From Algibacter sp. L1A34 (lineage in GTDB: Bacteria > Bacteroidota > Bacteroidia > Flavobacteriales > Flavobacteriaceae): a DNA stretch of 64,000 bases. Both the position numbers and the translations under genes were made by a program. The stretch lies in NCBI RefSeq assembly GCF_009796805.1, contig NZ_CP047029.1:4416001-4480000 (forward strand). The letters run 5' to 3'. Under the pieces are notes generated by a model. That model did not search any database. It was not told where the DNA came from and was given only the letters and a program-made list of their open reading frames with translations. Below are positions 1 through 8,527 of this stretch, in pieces; positions within the stretch are counted from its first letter, which is position 1; each line of letters begins with the position of its first letter.

Positions 1-423
1 CACTTTTCCATCGTTTATACGCTTAGATAAATGAATTAAATTCAAGTCTTTTCCGTTTCTTAAATATTCGAGAATAACGCCATTTTCTAATTCGGCATTT
101 GGTCCCATAATTTTTATGGAGTTCTCAGTTTCTTTGGTACTCCAAGAGCCAATAATAATTTTGGTTTCACCGCCTTTGGAAACTAAAACATGAGCGGTAT
201 AATCTTTTTTGAAGTCAATTTTGATAATAGAACTAGCCCTCCATTTTTTAGCTGCTGGTGCATGGCTGTTTTGAATCCATTTACCAATAAATGCATGATT
301 ATCCTGATTGTGGTTGATAACAACTATTGTATGGTTTATGTTAGATTGAAAAGTAGCTTTAGTTTTAAAAGATGTTAAGATTATAAAAGCAGATAAAATA
401 ATGATGATATGTAATGATTTCAT
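1..423 (-). CDS. Exported protein of unknown function, 3' end cut by the window edge
   Basis: A minus-strand frame opens with ATG at 421-423 and runs without a stop to base 1, giving 141 residues of a longer protein. The first 22 or so residues (MKSLHIIIILSAF followed by ILTSFKTKA) form a signal peptide. The mature part has short beta-prone blocks: 'AFIGKWIQ' near residue 48, 'TKIIIGSWS' near 88, and 'NGVILEYLRNGKDLNL' further on. This pattern resembles a lipocalin-like or META-like beta barrel fold, but I do not recognise the family. Codon use is normal for the window. The 200-base gap to the next gene carries a structured repeat. Confidence 0.7.
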   Translation of the reverse strand, partial: MKSLHIIIILSAFIILTSFKTKATFQSNINHTIVVINHNQDNHAFIGKWIQNSHAPAAKKWRASSIIKIDFKKDYTAHVLVSKGGETKIIIGSWSTKETENSIKIMGPNAELENGVILEYLRNGKDLNLIHLSKRINDGKV

Positions 424-474
424 TTGGTTATTTTAAAGTAACATCTGTTTTAAAAACCTTGCCATGGGTTTAAT

Positions 475-604
475 CCCGCGTTAAGGATTGAACGGCCTGT
501 TTGAGCTCCCCGACCTTAGAAGGGAGCGAGTAGTGAAAGCCTGACTTTTTACGATGCTGCAAGGTTTACTAAAAAACCTTGCAGGATTGTAAAAAGGAAC
601 GCCC
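475..604 (+). ncRNA. Structured intergenic element, copy 1
   Basis: The element opens with GCGTTAAGGATTG (478-490) and closes with AACGCCC (598-604); GCGTT and AACGC are complementary and form a closing stem. Inside are a hairpin GCTCCC...GGGAGC (about 505-527), the block AAAGCCTGAC (536-545), and a long apical hairpin (about 546-597, arms TTTTTAC/GTAAAAA and CTGCAAGGTTT/AAACCTTGCAG). The three conserved blocks recur in the same order at 36107-36194, where the hairpins between them differ in sequence. That is how a structured RNA family behaves. It may be the Flavo-1 motif of Flavobacteria; that assignment is from memory and untested. Confidence 0.5.
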
Positions 605-636
605 AAATTTTAAAAAGTGTGGCGCTCTTTAATTAT

Positions 637-1980
637 TTAGCTCAACAAATCGTCTTCTGTAGCTGCTGGCTTTGGTTTAGCTGCAGGCGCATCATCACTT
701 CCTTTTGGAGCATTAGCATCTGCTTTATAATAGTCTTCAAAAATTTCTTTCATATCGATACCATAGCGCTCTGCAAAATTCTTTTGAATAGCACCATCTT
801 TAGCACGAATTTCTTGTAAAGCCTCGGCATAACTACTGTAAACACCTTGCATAACTTTCTCGTGAACCGGAATATTATCCATCATATCTTGACGCGCTTT
901 AGCACTTGCAGTATGCATTGAGGCTAGAGTTTGACCAATATGCTCATCGGTTTTAACACCTAAATGTTCTAAAATAGCAGCAAATTCTTGATCGGTACGC
1001 GCTTTTAAAGCAACAACGTAACCATCGTAATATTTAAGACGCTCTTCAGTATCCGACTTTAATTTGGCACGATGAGTTTGTAAGTTGCTACGTAACGATG
1101 TTAACACCTTTATAGTTAAATTGTGCTTATGCACGAAGCTGTCTTTACTTGCGGCAAGCGTGGTGTAAGCATTTTTAAGACCTTCCAACTCTTCTACTTT
1201 TTGTTCTAAAGTCGTCATTTTACCAATGGCTTCAGAATACTCTGTAGATTGTTTATCGGCGATATCTTCTAACTCTTGGCGCGCTTGTTTTAATAAAGCA
1301 TATTGCGTTTCAAGCTTTCCTTCTACCTCTTTCTTTTTCTCTAAGGCTTTGGTGTGGTTTTTTGAAGCTTCTACAATAGCATCTTTAAGCTTTTCTTCAA
1401 CTTCTTTAATTTCTACTTCACGATTTTTTAAACGTGTTACCGCAGCTTGCGATTTATATGATAATTCGCTTAAAAGTGTTTGGATATCGGCACTTTCTAT
1501 ACGCTCTTGAAACATAGCTTTAGCTTTATTATCTGCTCCTGCTCGCGTTTTTTCGGCTACCTTAAACTCTTCTTGTTCTTTTTTAATTTTACTTTTACGT
1601 CCCCAAAGGTTATTCCACCAAGTATCTTCTTTCTTTTCGGCATCTTCTAACTCAATTCTGGCGCGTTCTAATGCCTTTTGAGCATCATCAATCACCTTTT
1701 GTTCTGTTGGGTTTAATGCCGAAAATTTCTCGAACATAATACCAACTTCATCTTGATAATCGGTTAAATCCTTAATAGCATCTAATAGCGTAGATCTATC
1801 TTTTTCTGCCATATGCACAACATCGTCCAAAGTAGCATTTAGAATTTTTTGACGCACTTCGGGGTCATCCTCTTGCGATAATTTAGATTTCATGGTATCA
1901 ATGGCTTTTCCCCAATTGACATCTACTTTTTCTGTTTTTTCGTTTGAATTAGTTTCTAATAAATCAAAATCATCGGACAT
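637..1980 (-). CDS. Cytoplasmic coiled-coil protein of unknown function
   Basis: 447 residues, no signal peptide and no membrane segment. Long charged heptad-rich stretches run from about residue 90 to 290 (for example 'KALERARIELEDAEKKED' and 'EKKKEVEGKLETQY'), so the protein is mostly alpha-helical coiled coil. The C-terminus is a low-complexity Ala/Pro/Lys/Asp tail ending DDLLS. A short Trp-rich patch, 'DTWWNNLWGRKSK', interrupts the helix near residue 120. I do not recognise a catalytic domain; similarity to structural or TelA-like helical proteins is possible but not shown. It starts at ATG 1978-1980 and is followed by an AT-rich gap, so it is probably a single-gene transcript. Confidence 0.8.
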   Translation of the reverse strand: MSDDFDLLETNSNEKTEKVDVNWGKAIDTMKSKLSQEDDPEVRQKILNATLDDVVHMAEKDRSTLLDAIKDLTDYQDEVGIMFEKFSALNPTEQKVIDDAQKALERARIELEDAEKKEDTWWNNLWGRKSKIKKEQEEFKVAEKTRAGADNKAKAMFQERIESADIQTLLSELSYKSQAAVTRLKNREVEIKEVEEKLKDAIVEASKNHTKALEKKKEVEGKLETQYALLKQARQELEDIADKQSTEYSEAIGKMTTLEQKVEELEGLKNAYTTLAASKDSFVHKHNLTIKVLTSLRSNLQTHRAKLKSDTEERLKYYDGYVVALKARTDQEFAAILEHLGVKTDEHIGQTLASMHTASAKARQDMMDNIPVHEKVMQGVYSSYAEALQEIRAKDGAIQKNFAERYGIDMKEIFEDYYKADANAPKGSDDAPAAKPKPAATEDDLLS

Positions 1981-2306
1981 ATGAATACTGTATTATTTAA
2001 GATTAAACATTTTCGATAAGCAATTTCGGTAAAATATATGAGTTCTAAAAGTAATAAAAGAAAATATACTTTTCTATAACTTAGAATTTCACTTTTTATT
2101 CCTACAAAATATAAGTCTATTACTTTAAAGAAATGTTACACCAAATTTTTAACTATAAATATAAAACACTGCTATAAAGATAAATACCAACACTATTTTT
2201 TTTAAAAAACTGAAGGAAAAAGTATTGAAAAATAAAAAATTAGAAGAAAAAACTTATAAAAAAACATTATCTTTGAAATGCTATTAATTATATTTCGCAC
2301 TAAATC
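1981..2306. other. AT-rich divergent intergenic region
   Basis: 326 bases between two divergent genes. It must hold both start regions. Only the rightward -7 element (2268-2275) is convincing. I see no open frame of note, no repeat and no hairpin with a T-run. Confidence 0.6.
2268..2275 (+). promoter_or_regulatory. -7 promoter element of the 2307 gene
   Basis: TATCTTTG fits the Bacteroidota -7 consensus TAnnTTTG and lies 31 bases before the ATG at 2307, so a short leader of about 25 bases is expected. No clear -33 TTG is present at the usual distance. Confidence 0.5.
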
Positions 2307-2549
2307 ATGTTGAATTTTCAACTAAGCCAGACCATACTTGCAATTGCTTTAGTATCACAGTTTGCTATCGCATCCCTACTAACTGTTGTTGTTATATTTT
2401 TTACTACCCTATTGTGTCTTGGTGTTAGAAAATCGTATAAATTAAAAAAAGAAAATGAACGCTTAGAATCTATGAGCCCTCAAATAAACGACGAAAAAGA
2501 TAAGCCTTATAATGATTTTACACAAGGCCACATGTATGATGAAAAATAA
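2307..2549 (+). CDS. Small single-pass membrane protein
   Basis: 80 residues. A hydrophobic segment (about residues 11-38, 'AIALVSQFAIASLLTVVVIF' and on) is followed by a basic stop-transfer 'RKSYKLKKENERLE' and an acidic hydrophilic tail. This suggests an inner-membrane protein with a short cytoplasmic coil. It resembles the next gene in size and plan (short N-terminus, one TM, then a Y-K-L-K-K-x-N-x-x-L-E motif), so the two look like tandem paralogues. A -7 promoter element stands just upstream. No family is recognised. Confidence 0.65.
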   Translation: MLNFQLSQTILAIALVSQFAIASLLTVVVIFFTTLLCLGVRKSYKLKKENERLESMSPQINDEKDKPYNDFTQGHMYDEK

Positions 2550-2629
2550 AGATTAAGTACATCAATACTATCTAAATATTTTGAACTTTAAATTAAAACC
2601 AAATCTTTTTTATATAAAAATAAGCTATT

Positions 2630-2836
2630 ATGAATTTATTATTTACAATTGTTACAGCTCAAAATGCTATTGAAAGTACAAATAGCTTAATTTCAATTTT
2701 ATCCATCGCATTTATTACAATTCTAGCTTTACTAACAATGAACTTATATAAAGTGTACCAATTAAAAAAGAGAAACGCTGAATTAGAAGCCGAATTAAAA
2801 GCTTTAAAAACCGAAACAAGACATCTTTCAAATTAA
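2630..2836 (+). CDS. Small single-pass membrane protein, paralogue of the preceding gene
   Basis: 68 residues. The N-terminus 'MNLLFTIVTAQNAIES' is followed by a TM segment (about residues 18-41) and then 'YKVYQLKKRNAELEAELKA', a charged coiled-coil tail. The layout and the motif L-K-K-x-N-x-E-L-E match the gene at 2307-2549. The pair is separated by 80 bases and shares one terminator at 2857-2890. Function unknown; dimerisation through the cytoplasmic coil is an inference. Confidence 0.6.
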   Translation: MNLLFTIVTAQNAIESTNSLISILSIAFITILALLTMNLYKVYQLKKRNAELEAELKALKTETRHLSN

Positions 2837-2856
2837 TTTTAATTGAAATTTTTCTA

Positions 2857-2890
2857 TAAAAAACGCCCACTTCTCAGTGGGCGTTTTTTA
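2857..2890. terminator. Rho-independent terminator, probably bidirectional
   Basis: CGCCCAC (2864-2870) and GTGGGCG (2877-2883) form a perfect 7-bp stem with a 6-base loop. It is flanked by an A-run on the left and a T-run on the right, so it can serve both converging genes (2630 on plus, 2909 on minus). Confidence 0.9.
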
Positions 2891-2908
2891 ATTTATATGT
2901 CAGTAAAA

Positions 2909-4600
2909 CTATCTTACTAATTTCTTATACTTAATTCGTTTCGGCATTAAATCACCACCAAGACGTTTCTTTTTATTCTCTTCATAATCAGAGAAACTAC
3001 CTTCGAAGAAATAGACTTGCGAATCGCCTTCAAACGCTAAAATATGCGTACAAATACGATCTAAAAACCAACGGTCGTGACTAATAACTACAGCACAACC
3101 TGCAAAGTTTTCTAAACCTTCTTCTAAAGCTCTTAATGTATTTACATCTAAATCATTGGTTGGCTCATCCAGAAGCAATACGTTTCCTTCTTCTTTAAGC
3201 GTCATTGCTAAATGCAAACGGTTACGCTCTCCACCTGAAAGTAATTTCACCTTCTTGTTTTGCTCACCACCAGAGAAATTAAATCGACTTAAATAAGCTC
3301 TTGAATTCACTTCTTTACCTCCCATCATTACCAATTCTTGCTCATCACTAAAGTTTTGCCAAATGGTTTTTTCAGGATCTATATTAGAGTGTTTTTGATC
3401 TACATAAGCTAGTTTTGCAGAATCTCCAACTTTAAACTCCCCTTTATCAGGAGTTTCCTCACCCATAATCATTCTAAAAATAGTGGTTTTACCAGCACCG
3501 TTTGGTCCAATAACACCAACAATTCCCGCCTGTGGTAAGTTAAAATTTAAATCATCATATAATAATTTATCATCGTAACCCTTGGCAACACCAGAAGCTT
3601 CGATAACATTAGTACCTAAACGTGGTCCGTTCGGGATGTATATTTCTAATTTTTCGTCAAGTTGTTTTTGATCTTGACTCATTAATTTATCGTAATTATT
3701 TAAACGCGCTTTTTGCTTAGTTTGGCGTCCTTTTGCACCTTGACGTACCCATTCTAGCTCACGTTCCAATGTTTTTTGACGCTTAGAAGCTGTTTTGCTT
3801 TCTTGTGCCATACGCTTAGATTTTTGATCTAACCAAGAAGAGTAGTTCCCTTTCCATGGAATACCTTCTCCTCTATCTAATTCTAAAATCCAACCAGCAA
3901 CGTTATCCAAAAAGTATCTATCGTGAGTTACGGCAATTACAGTTCCTTTGTATTGTGCTAAATGATGCTCTAACCAATGTACAGATTCTGCATCTAAGTG
4001 GTTGGTAGGCTCATCTAACAATAATACATCTGGTTCTTGTAAAAGTAAACGGCATAAAGCTACACGACGTTTTTCTCCACCAGATAAAACTCCTATTTTT
4101 TTATCGCCATCTGGAGTACGTAAAGCATCCATAGCAATTTCTAATTTGGTATCTAATTCCCAAGCGTTAGAAGCGTCTATTTGATCTTGAAGTTCCGCTT
4201 GGCGGTTCATTAACTTCTCCATTTTATCAGCATCAGAATACACTTCTTCTAATCCAAATTGATCGTTAATTTTATTGTACTCATCAAGAATAGCAACCGT
4301 TTCAGCAGCACCTTCACGAACTATTTCAATAACCGTTTTCTCATCATCTAATTTCGGTTCTTGCTCTAAGTATCCTACCGAATAATCTTGAAGAAATGTA
4401 ACATCACCTTGATAATTTTTATCGACACCTGCGATAATTTTTAATAAAGTAGATTTACCCGATCCGTTAAGACCTAAAATTCCAATTTTTGCTCCGTAGA
4501 AAAAACTTAAATAAATGTTTTTTAATACAGGCGTATTTGCTCCTGGAAATGTCTTGGTTAAACCAGACATTGAGAATATTATTTTTTTATCATCACTCAT
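2909..4600 (-). CDS. ettA: ABC-F ATPase EttA, energy-dependent translational throttle
   Basis: 563 residues with two ABC domains and no membrane segments, the ABC-F plan. Walker A motifs are at 43-51 (GLNGSGKST) and 365-373 (GPNGAGKTT). The signatures are LSGGEKRR (172-179) and LSGGERNR. The Walker B/H-loop segments read LLLDEPTNHLD and LLLDEPTNDLD. The charged linker between domains (about 255-320, rich in K, R and Q) is the ribosome-contacting region. Members bind the ribosomal E site and couple elongation to ATP level. Length and motifs match EttA rather than Uup or YbiT. The CAL67264-type gene lies just upstream on the same strand (62 bases), so the two may be cotranscribed. Confidence 0.93.
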   Translation of the reverse strand: MSDDKKIIFSMSGLTKTFPGANTPVLKNIYLSFFYGAKIGILGLNGSGKSTLLKIIAGVDKNYQGDVTFLQDYSVGYLEQEPKLDDEKTVIEIVREGAAETVAILDEYNKINDQFGLEEVYSDADKMEKLMNRQAELQDQIDASNAWELDTKLEIAMDALRTPDGDKKIGVLSGGEKRRVALCRLLLQEPDVLLLDEPTNHLDAESVHWLEHHLAQYKGTVIAVTHDRYFLDNVAGWILELDRGEGIPWKGNYSSWLDQKSKRMAQESKTASKRQKTLERELEWVRQGAKGRQTKQKARLNNYDKLMSQDQKQLDEKLEIYIPNGPRLGTNVIEASGVAKGYDDKLLYDDLNFNLPQAGIVGVIGPNGAGKTTIFRMIMGEETPDKGEFKVGDSAKLAYVDQKHSNIDPEKTIWQNFSDEQELVMMGGKEVNSRAYLSRFNFSGGEQNKKVKLLSGGERNRLHLAMTLKEEGNVLLLDEPTNDLDVNTLRALEEGLENFAGCAVVISHDRWFLDRICTHILAFEGDSQVYFFEGSFSDYEENKKKRLGGDLMPKRIKYKKLVR

Positions 4601-4662
4601 TTTTTGTTCTTATAAATTTAAAATGGTTTATGAATTTATTTATTACGTTCTAAATTCTAGAT

Positions 4663-4845
4663 TTAAACACGTCCTTTAAGTGCATTAAACACCCAAGCTA
4701 CGGCAAAAAAGCCAAAACCTACTGCTGCAAAACCCCAGCCCGCAACATCATCGTATCGAAAAGCCCCTAAGGCTATTAAACCTAATCCTACTAAAATCAT
4801 TATGATTGTAGCCCAAGCTAAAACCGTATTTTTATCCATTGCCAT
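4663..4845 (-). CDS. CAL67264-family small membrane protein
   Basis: 60 residues with two hydrophobic helices (about 8-28 and 34-54) linked by 'FRYDDVAGWG', ending in a basic 'KGRV'. The sequence recalls the short CAL67264 family of Flavobacteriia, which I remember as a neighbour of ettA; function unknown. It begins with ATG at 4843-4845. A second Met two codons later is an alternative start. Confidence 0.75.
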   Translation of the reverse strand: MAMDKNTVLAWATIIMILVGLGLIALGAFRYDDVAGWGFAAVGFGFFAVAWVFNALKGRV

Positions 4846-5069
4846 ATTCTTTCTCTTTTTTTGATGGTTAGTCTAAAGGCAAATATCGGATTTTTAGAAG
4901 TAAAACTAAAGTTCTAATCGTTATATTTTTTTAAACTTCACATATTTATGTTTTGAAGTGAAATATAAGAATAAAGCAAAACCGAACCCCTTCCCTTATT
5001 CATTTAACAACTTTTTAGAACTTATTTTAAACACTTTTCAATTAACTTTTTTTTAATAAAAAACACAAA

Positions 5070-5097
5070 TTGATACGTATTTTATACTCTATTTTTG
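5070..5097 (+). promoter_or_regulatory. Promoter of the MFS gene
   Basis: TTG (5070-5072), a 17-base spacer and TATTTTTG (5090-5097) together fit the Bacteroidota -33/-7 consensus. The ATG follows 22 bases after the -7 box, so the leader is very short. Confidence 0.6.
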
Positions 5098-5119
5098 TAG
5101 TTGATTAAAACCTAACTAT

Positions 5120-6304
5120 ATGAATAAAGCCTTACTATCCTTAGCTATTGGCGGATTTGGGATCGGACTTACCGAATTTGTAATCATGGGCATATTGCCT
5201 GATATTGCGACATCTTTCGACATTAGCATTCCTGTAGCTGGCCATTTCATTTCGGCATATGCCTTAGGTGTTGTTGTGGGAGCTCCTATACTTACGGGCT
5301 TAGGTAGCAAATGGCCTGCACACAAAGTTTTACTAGTTTTAATGCTCTGGTTTACCGTTTTTAATACACTTTCATCTTTTGCTACTGGTTACAATTCCTT
5401 TATTATTTTAAGGTTTTTATCAGGCTTACCACATGGTGCTTTTTTTGGAATTGGAGCTGTTGTTGCCGGTAAATTATCGAAAAAAGGAAAAGAAGCTCAA
5501 GGTATTGCCATTATGTTTAGTGGTTTAACATTCGCTAACCTTTTAGGTGTGCCGTTAGGAACATATTTAGGAAAATATTTTAATTGGAATGTATCATTTT
5601 TAATGGTTGGTATTGTTGGTGTTTTAGCCGTTTTAGCTGTTAAATTCTGGATGCCTGTTTTAAAACAATCTTCGGAAACTAGCTTTATAAAAGAATTAAA
5701 AATATTTAAACGCTTAGAACTTTGGCTTATCATTTTACTAACCACAATTGGTACTGGTGGCTTCTTTGCTTGGTATAGCTATATTGCCCCATTAATTACT
5801 GATGTTGCAGGGCATGAAAAAGAAGTCGTTTCATACGCCATGATTCTTGCTGGCTTAGGTATGGTAATAGGAAATATAATTGGAGCCAAACTTGCAGAAA
5901 AACTACAACCTATTGTTGCCGTTATGTTAACCTTAGTTTTTATGGCAATTTGTTTAATACTAAACACGTATTTAGCGTCCGATAAAGTTATGGTGTTAGT
6001 CATGACGTTTATAATTGGCATGGTTACCTTTTGCTTATCAACTCCAATTTCATTAGCAATTATAAATGCTTCCAAAGGATCTGAAACTTTAGGATCTTCG
6101 CTAAACCAAAGTGCTTTTAATGTTGGAAATGCTGCTGGTGCTTACTTTGCAGGTTTACCAATTGCAATGGGCTATGGTTATACAGCAGCCGATTGGGTTG
6201 GAGCAGCTATGGCTGGTATTGGTGTTTTTATTGCCTTCGGAATTATTCTATATAGGAAACATCGCTTTAAGCGGAAAAACAAAATGAAAGCGTGCTATTC
6301 ATAA
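5120..6304 (+). CDS. MFS transporter, AraJ-type drug/sugar efflux (DHA1 group)
   Basis: 394 residues, highly hydrophobic, with twelve predicted membrane helices. The N-terminal helix carries 'LTEFVIMGILPDIA', typical of the AraJ/chloramphenicol-efflux branch of the major facilitator superfamily. A conserved loop follows helix 2 ('GAPILTGLGSKWPAHKVLL', the MFS motif A position). A central charged loop (about residues 185-200) separates the two halves, and the C-terminus is basic (RKHRFKRKNK). Substrate cannot be read from the sequence; proton-driven export of a small molecule is inferred from the family. It is monocistronic, with its own promoter and a terminator at 6336-6371. Confidence 0.85.
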   Translation: MNKALLSLAIGGFGIGLTEFVIMGILPDIATSFDISIPVAGHFISAYALGVVVGAPILTGLGSKWPAHKVLLVLMLWFTVFNTLSSFATGYNSFIILRFLSGLPHGAFFGIGAVVAGKLSKKGKEAQGIAIMFSGLTFANLLGVPLGTYLGKYFNWNVSFLMVGIVGVLAVLAVKFWMPVLKQSSETSFIKELKIFKRLELWLIILLTTIGTGGFFAWYSYIAPLITDVAGHEKEVVSYAMILAGLGMVIGNIIGAKLAEKLQPIVAVMLTLVFMAICLILNTYLASDKVMVLVMTFIIGMVTFCLSTPISLAIINASKGSETLGSSLNQSAFNVGNAAGAYFAGLPIAMGYGYTAADWVGAAMAGIGVFIAFGIILYRKHRFKRKNKMKACYS

Positions 6305-6335
6305 TAGCTTTTTGAAACGTTTTTAAAACAAAAAT

Positions 6336-6371
6336 AAAGACTGTCTAAATTAAATTTAAACAGTCTTTTTT
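6336..6371. terminator. Bidirectional terminator between converging genes
   Basis: AAAGACTGT (from 6337) pairs with ACAGTCTTT across an AT-rich loop, and a T-run follows. It lies between the 3' ends of the MFS gene and the pirin gene. Confidence 0.85.
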
Positions 6372-6390
6372 ATTCCTTAAATTTAATGTT

Positions 6391-7113
6391 TTAGAACAAC
6401 ATCGGTACTTCTATAAAAAGTAAACTAGCATCCTTATTTGATATTATTTCAAATGAATTTGTTTCTGAAACACCTATGGCATCCCTAATATTTAAAATTG
6501 AATTATTAATGATAACTTCTCCAGAAATCGTCATGATGTAAACACCATGATTTTCAGTTTTTAAGTTATAATTGAAGCTTTTGTCTTTATCCAAATCTAT
6601 TCGAGAAATCACGGCGTCTTGATGAATTTTTAAACTGCCTTCATGAGCTTCATCTATTGATGTTACCAAAGTTTGAAGTTTGTTTTTTCTTTCATCTAAA
6701 TTGAACATTTTTTGATCATATCGAGGCGTTACATTTTCTTTATTTGGTATCACCCAAATTTGAAATAAAGATAAATGCTCATCTACCGAACCATTAATTT
6801 CAGAATGCTCTAACCCTGTTCCTGCCGACATAATTTGAACTTCGCCAGGAAGAACTGACTGCCATACATCGTGCATAGAATCACGATGTTTTAACACGCC
6901 TTTTAACGGAATGGTAATAATTTCCATATTGTTGTGAGGATGTGTACCAAAACCCATTTTAGGAGCAATAACATCATCATTAAAAACACGTAAAGCTCCA
7001 AAATTTACTTTTTCTGGATTATTAAAATTAGCAAAACTAAAAGAATGATTAGCTTGCAACCATCCATGATTTGCAAACCCTCTACTATCTGCTGTATGAA
7101 TTATTGTTTTCAT
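6391..7113 (-). CDS. Pirin family protein (YhhW-like bicupin)
   Basis: About 240 residues from the preferred start 'MKTIIHTADSRGFANHGWL' at 7113. The frame stays open to an ATG at 7149, but the extra 12 residues precede the family's usual N-terminus. The N-terminal cupin carries the metal ligands in 'GFGTHPHNNMEIITIPLKG' (two His, then Glu after a gap) and a later His in 'GTGLEHSEING'. Pirins are Fe- or Ni-dependent cupins; YhhW-type members can oxidise quercetin and respond to oxidative or electrophile stress. It is the last gene of the DoxX/FMN-reductase/MarR operon, consistent with a redox role. Confidence 0.88.
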   Translation of the reverse strand: MKTIIHTADSRGFANHGWLQANHSFSFANFNNPEKVNFGALRVFNDDVIAPKMGFGTHPHNNMEIITIPLKGVLKHRDSMHDVWQSVLPGEVQIMSAGTGLEHSEINGSVDEHLSLFQIWVIPNKENVTPRYDQKMFNLDERKNKLQTLVTSIDEAHEGSLKIHQDAVISRIDLDKDKSFNYNLKTENHGVYIMTISGEVIINNSILNIRDAIGVSETNSFEIISNKDASLLFIEVPMLF

Positions 7114-7169
7114 GTTCATGCTTGTTTTAATTAAAATCTCGAAATCCATTCAAAGTTAAAAACCTGTAT

Positions 7170-7610
7170 TTACCATCGCATTTTATCAAGTAAATCGCTT
7201 AATTGTCCTGCTTCTTCTTCATTTAAATTTTTAAACAAATCTGAGTTCAATGTATTTGGTATAGACTCTAATAAATCGATGCCTTTTTGGGTAATTTCAA
7301 TATTAACCACACGCCTATCTTCCTTATAAGACAAACGGTTTATATAGTTCTTGGCATACAATTTATCCATTAAACGTGTTGCATTAGGCGCACGCTCTAC
7401 CATTCTATCTTTTATTACTTGTACACTTAAAGCTTCTTTTGCACCGTTAAGAATTCTTAAAATATTGAATTGTTGTGCAGAAATCCCAAAGGGTTTAAAA
7501 AACTCTGCTTGATAACTCGCAATCCAATTTGCCGTGTAAAGAACGTTAAGCATCGCTTTCACCTTATTATTAGGGAATTTCGAATTTATATCTTTACTTA
7601 TATCGCCCAC
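7170..7610 (-). CDS. MarR family transcriptional regulator
   Basis: 146 residues with the MarR winged helix: N-terminal dimerisation helix, 'GISAQQFNILRILNGA', recognition helix region 'MVERAPNATRLMDKLYAK', and wing 'YKEDRRVVNIEITQKG' with the conserved D-R-R. It lies in the middle of a four-gene operon. The operon promoter carries a perfect palindrome at 8549-8566, so autoregulation of the redox operon is likely. No Cys is present in the protein, so a direct Cys-oxidation switch as in OhrR is not supported; a ligand such as a phenol or quinone is possible. Confidence 0.88.
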   Translation of the reverse strand: MGDISKDINSKFPNNKVKAMLNVLYTANWIASYQAEFFKPFGISAQQFNILRILNGAKEALSVQVIKDRMVERAPNATRLMDKLYAKNYINRLSYKEDRRVVNIEITQKGIDLLESIPNTLNSDLFKNLNEEEAGQLSDLLDKMRW

Positions 7611-7612
7611 GT

Positions 7613-8143
7613 TTACAAACTGTTTTGAAATTTATTAACCGCTTCTTTTAATTGCGTATCCAATGTATTGTCTACTATTTTATTTTCCTTAAAATTTTCA
7701 CCGAAAAAAGGAAGCGAAAAACTCTCTACAATATTTGCATCGTGAAAAGGGAAACGGCCTTTGGCTATTTCTAAAACAGATAAACCACCTCGTCCTCCTG
7801 GAGATGTAGCCATAAGTAGCATTGGTTTTTTGAAAAACAATTTACCTTCAATTCTAGACATCCAATCGAATAAGTTTTTAAAAACAGTTGAATATGCTCC
7901 ATTATGCTCAGCCAACGATAATATAATACCATCTGTATCTTTTAGAATTTCTAAAAACCGATGTGCATCTTGTGGAATGCCATGTTCATTTTCAAAATCG
8001 ATACCATAAAGTGGTAAATCAAAATCGTTTAAATCTAATACAGTGGTTTCTACATTTTCGACTAAACTCGCTGCGTAAACCGCTAACTGCTTGTTAATAG
8101 ACAACTTACTATTACTTCCTGCGAATGCTATAATTTTTTTCAT
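7613..8143 (-). CDS. NADPH-dependent FMN reductase
   Basis: 176 residues with a flavodoxin-like fold. The phosphate-binding loop 'AFAGSNSKLSINKQLAVY' is near residues 6-23. The flavin site 'ATSPGGRGGLSVLEIAKGRF' lies near 112-131, and 'PLYGIDFENEHGIP' follows strand 2. The family (NADPH_dep_FMN_red, ChrR/AzoR-like) reduces FMN, quinones, azo compounds or chromate with NAD(P)H. Only 2 bases separate it from each neighbouring gene (DoxX upstream, MarR downstream), which indicates translational coupling in one operon. Confidence 0.88.
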   Translation of the reverse strand: MKKIIAFAGSNSKLSINKQLAVYAASLVENVETTVLDLNDFDLPLYGIDFENEHGIPQDAHRFLEILKDTDGIILSLAEHNGAYSTVFKNLFDWMSRIEGKLFFKKPMLLMATSPGGRGGLSVLEIAKGRFPFHDANIVESFSLPFFGENFKENKIVDNTLDTQLKEAVNKFQNSL

Positions 8144-8145
8144 AA

Positions 8146-8502
8146 TTATTTATTTATTCGTTTATTAAAAATATACGATATTATTAAAAACACTAACGCT
8201 AATGCTGCTGTCATGTGTCCACCATCATTAACCATAATATGGGCCGAAAACGCTAAAATAAAGGCAAAAAAGAAACCAGAATACGCCCACTCTTTTAATG
8301 CTTTAAAATTAGGATTCCATACGGCAAATAAACCGAGTAATTTTAATCCTGCATAAGGGTAAATTATGTACGACGGATAGCCTAAACTAGTAAACGCGCC
8401 AACAATGGCTTCATGCTTAAAAACATACATGTAAACCGAAAACAATACAATTACAGATAATAAACCTGTTGCGATATAAAATATAATTTTATCTCTTTTC
8501 AT
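8146..8502 (-). CDS. DoxX-like membrane protein
   Basis: 118 residues with four hydrophobic helices. 'YPYAGLKLLGLFAVW' in the second or third helix and 'FAFILAFSAHIMVNDGG' are characteristic of the DoxX-like family of quinone-associated membrane proteins. It is the first gene of the operon with an FMN reductase, MarR and pirin. Its start at 8502 lies only about 25 bases from the -7 element, so the mRNA leader is very short. A role in membrane redox balance or thiol/quinone stress is inferred from context. Confidence 0.8.
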   Translation of the reverse strand: MKRDKIIFYIATGLLSVIVLFSVYMYVFKHEAIVGAFTSLGYPSYIIYPYAGLKLLGLFAVWNPNFKALKEWAYSGFFFAFILAFSAHIMVNDGGHMTAALALVFLIISYIFNKRINK

Positions 8503-8527
8503 CTTTTTTTATTTCATTATTAGATCA

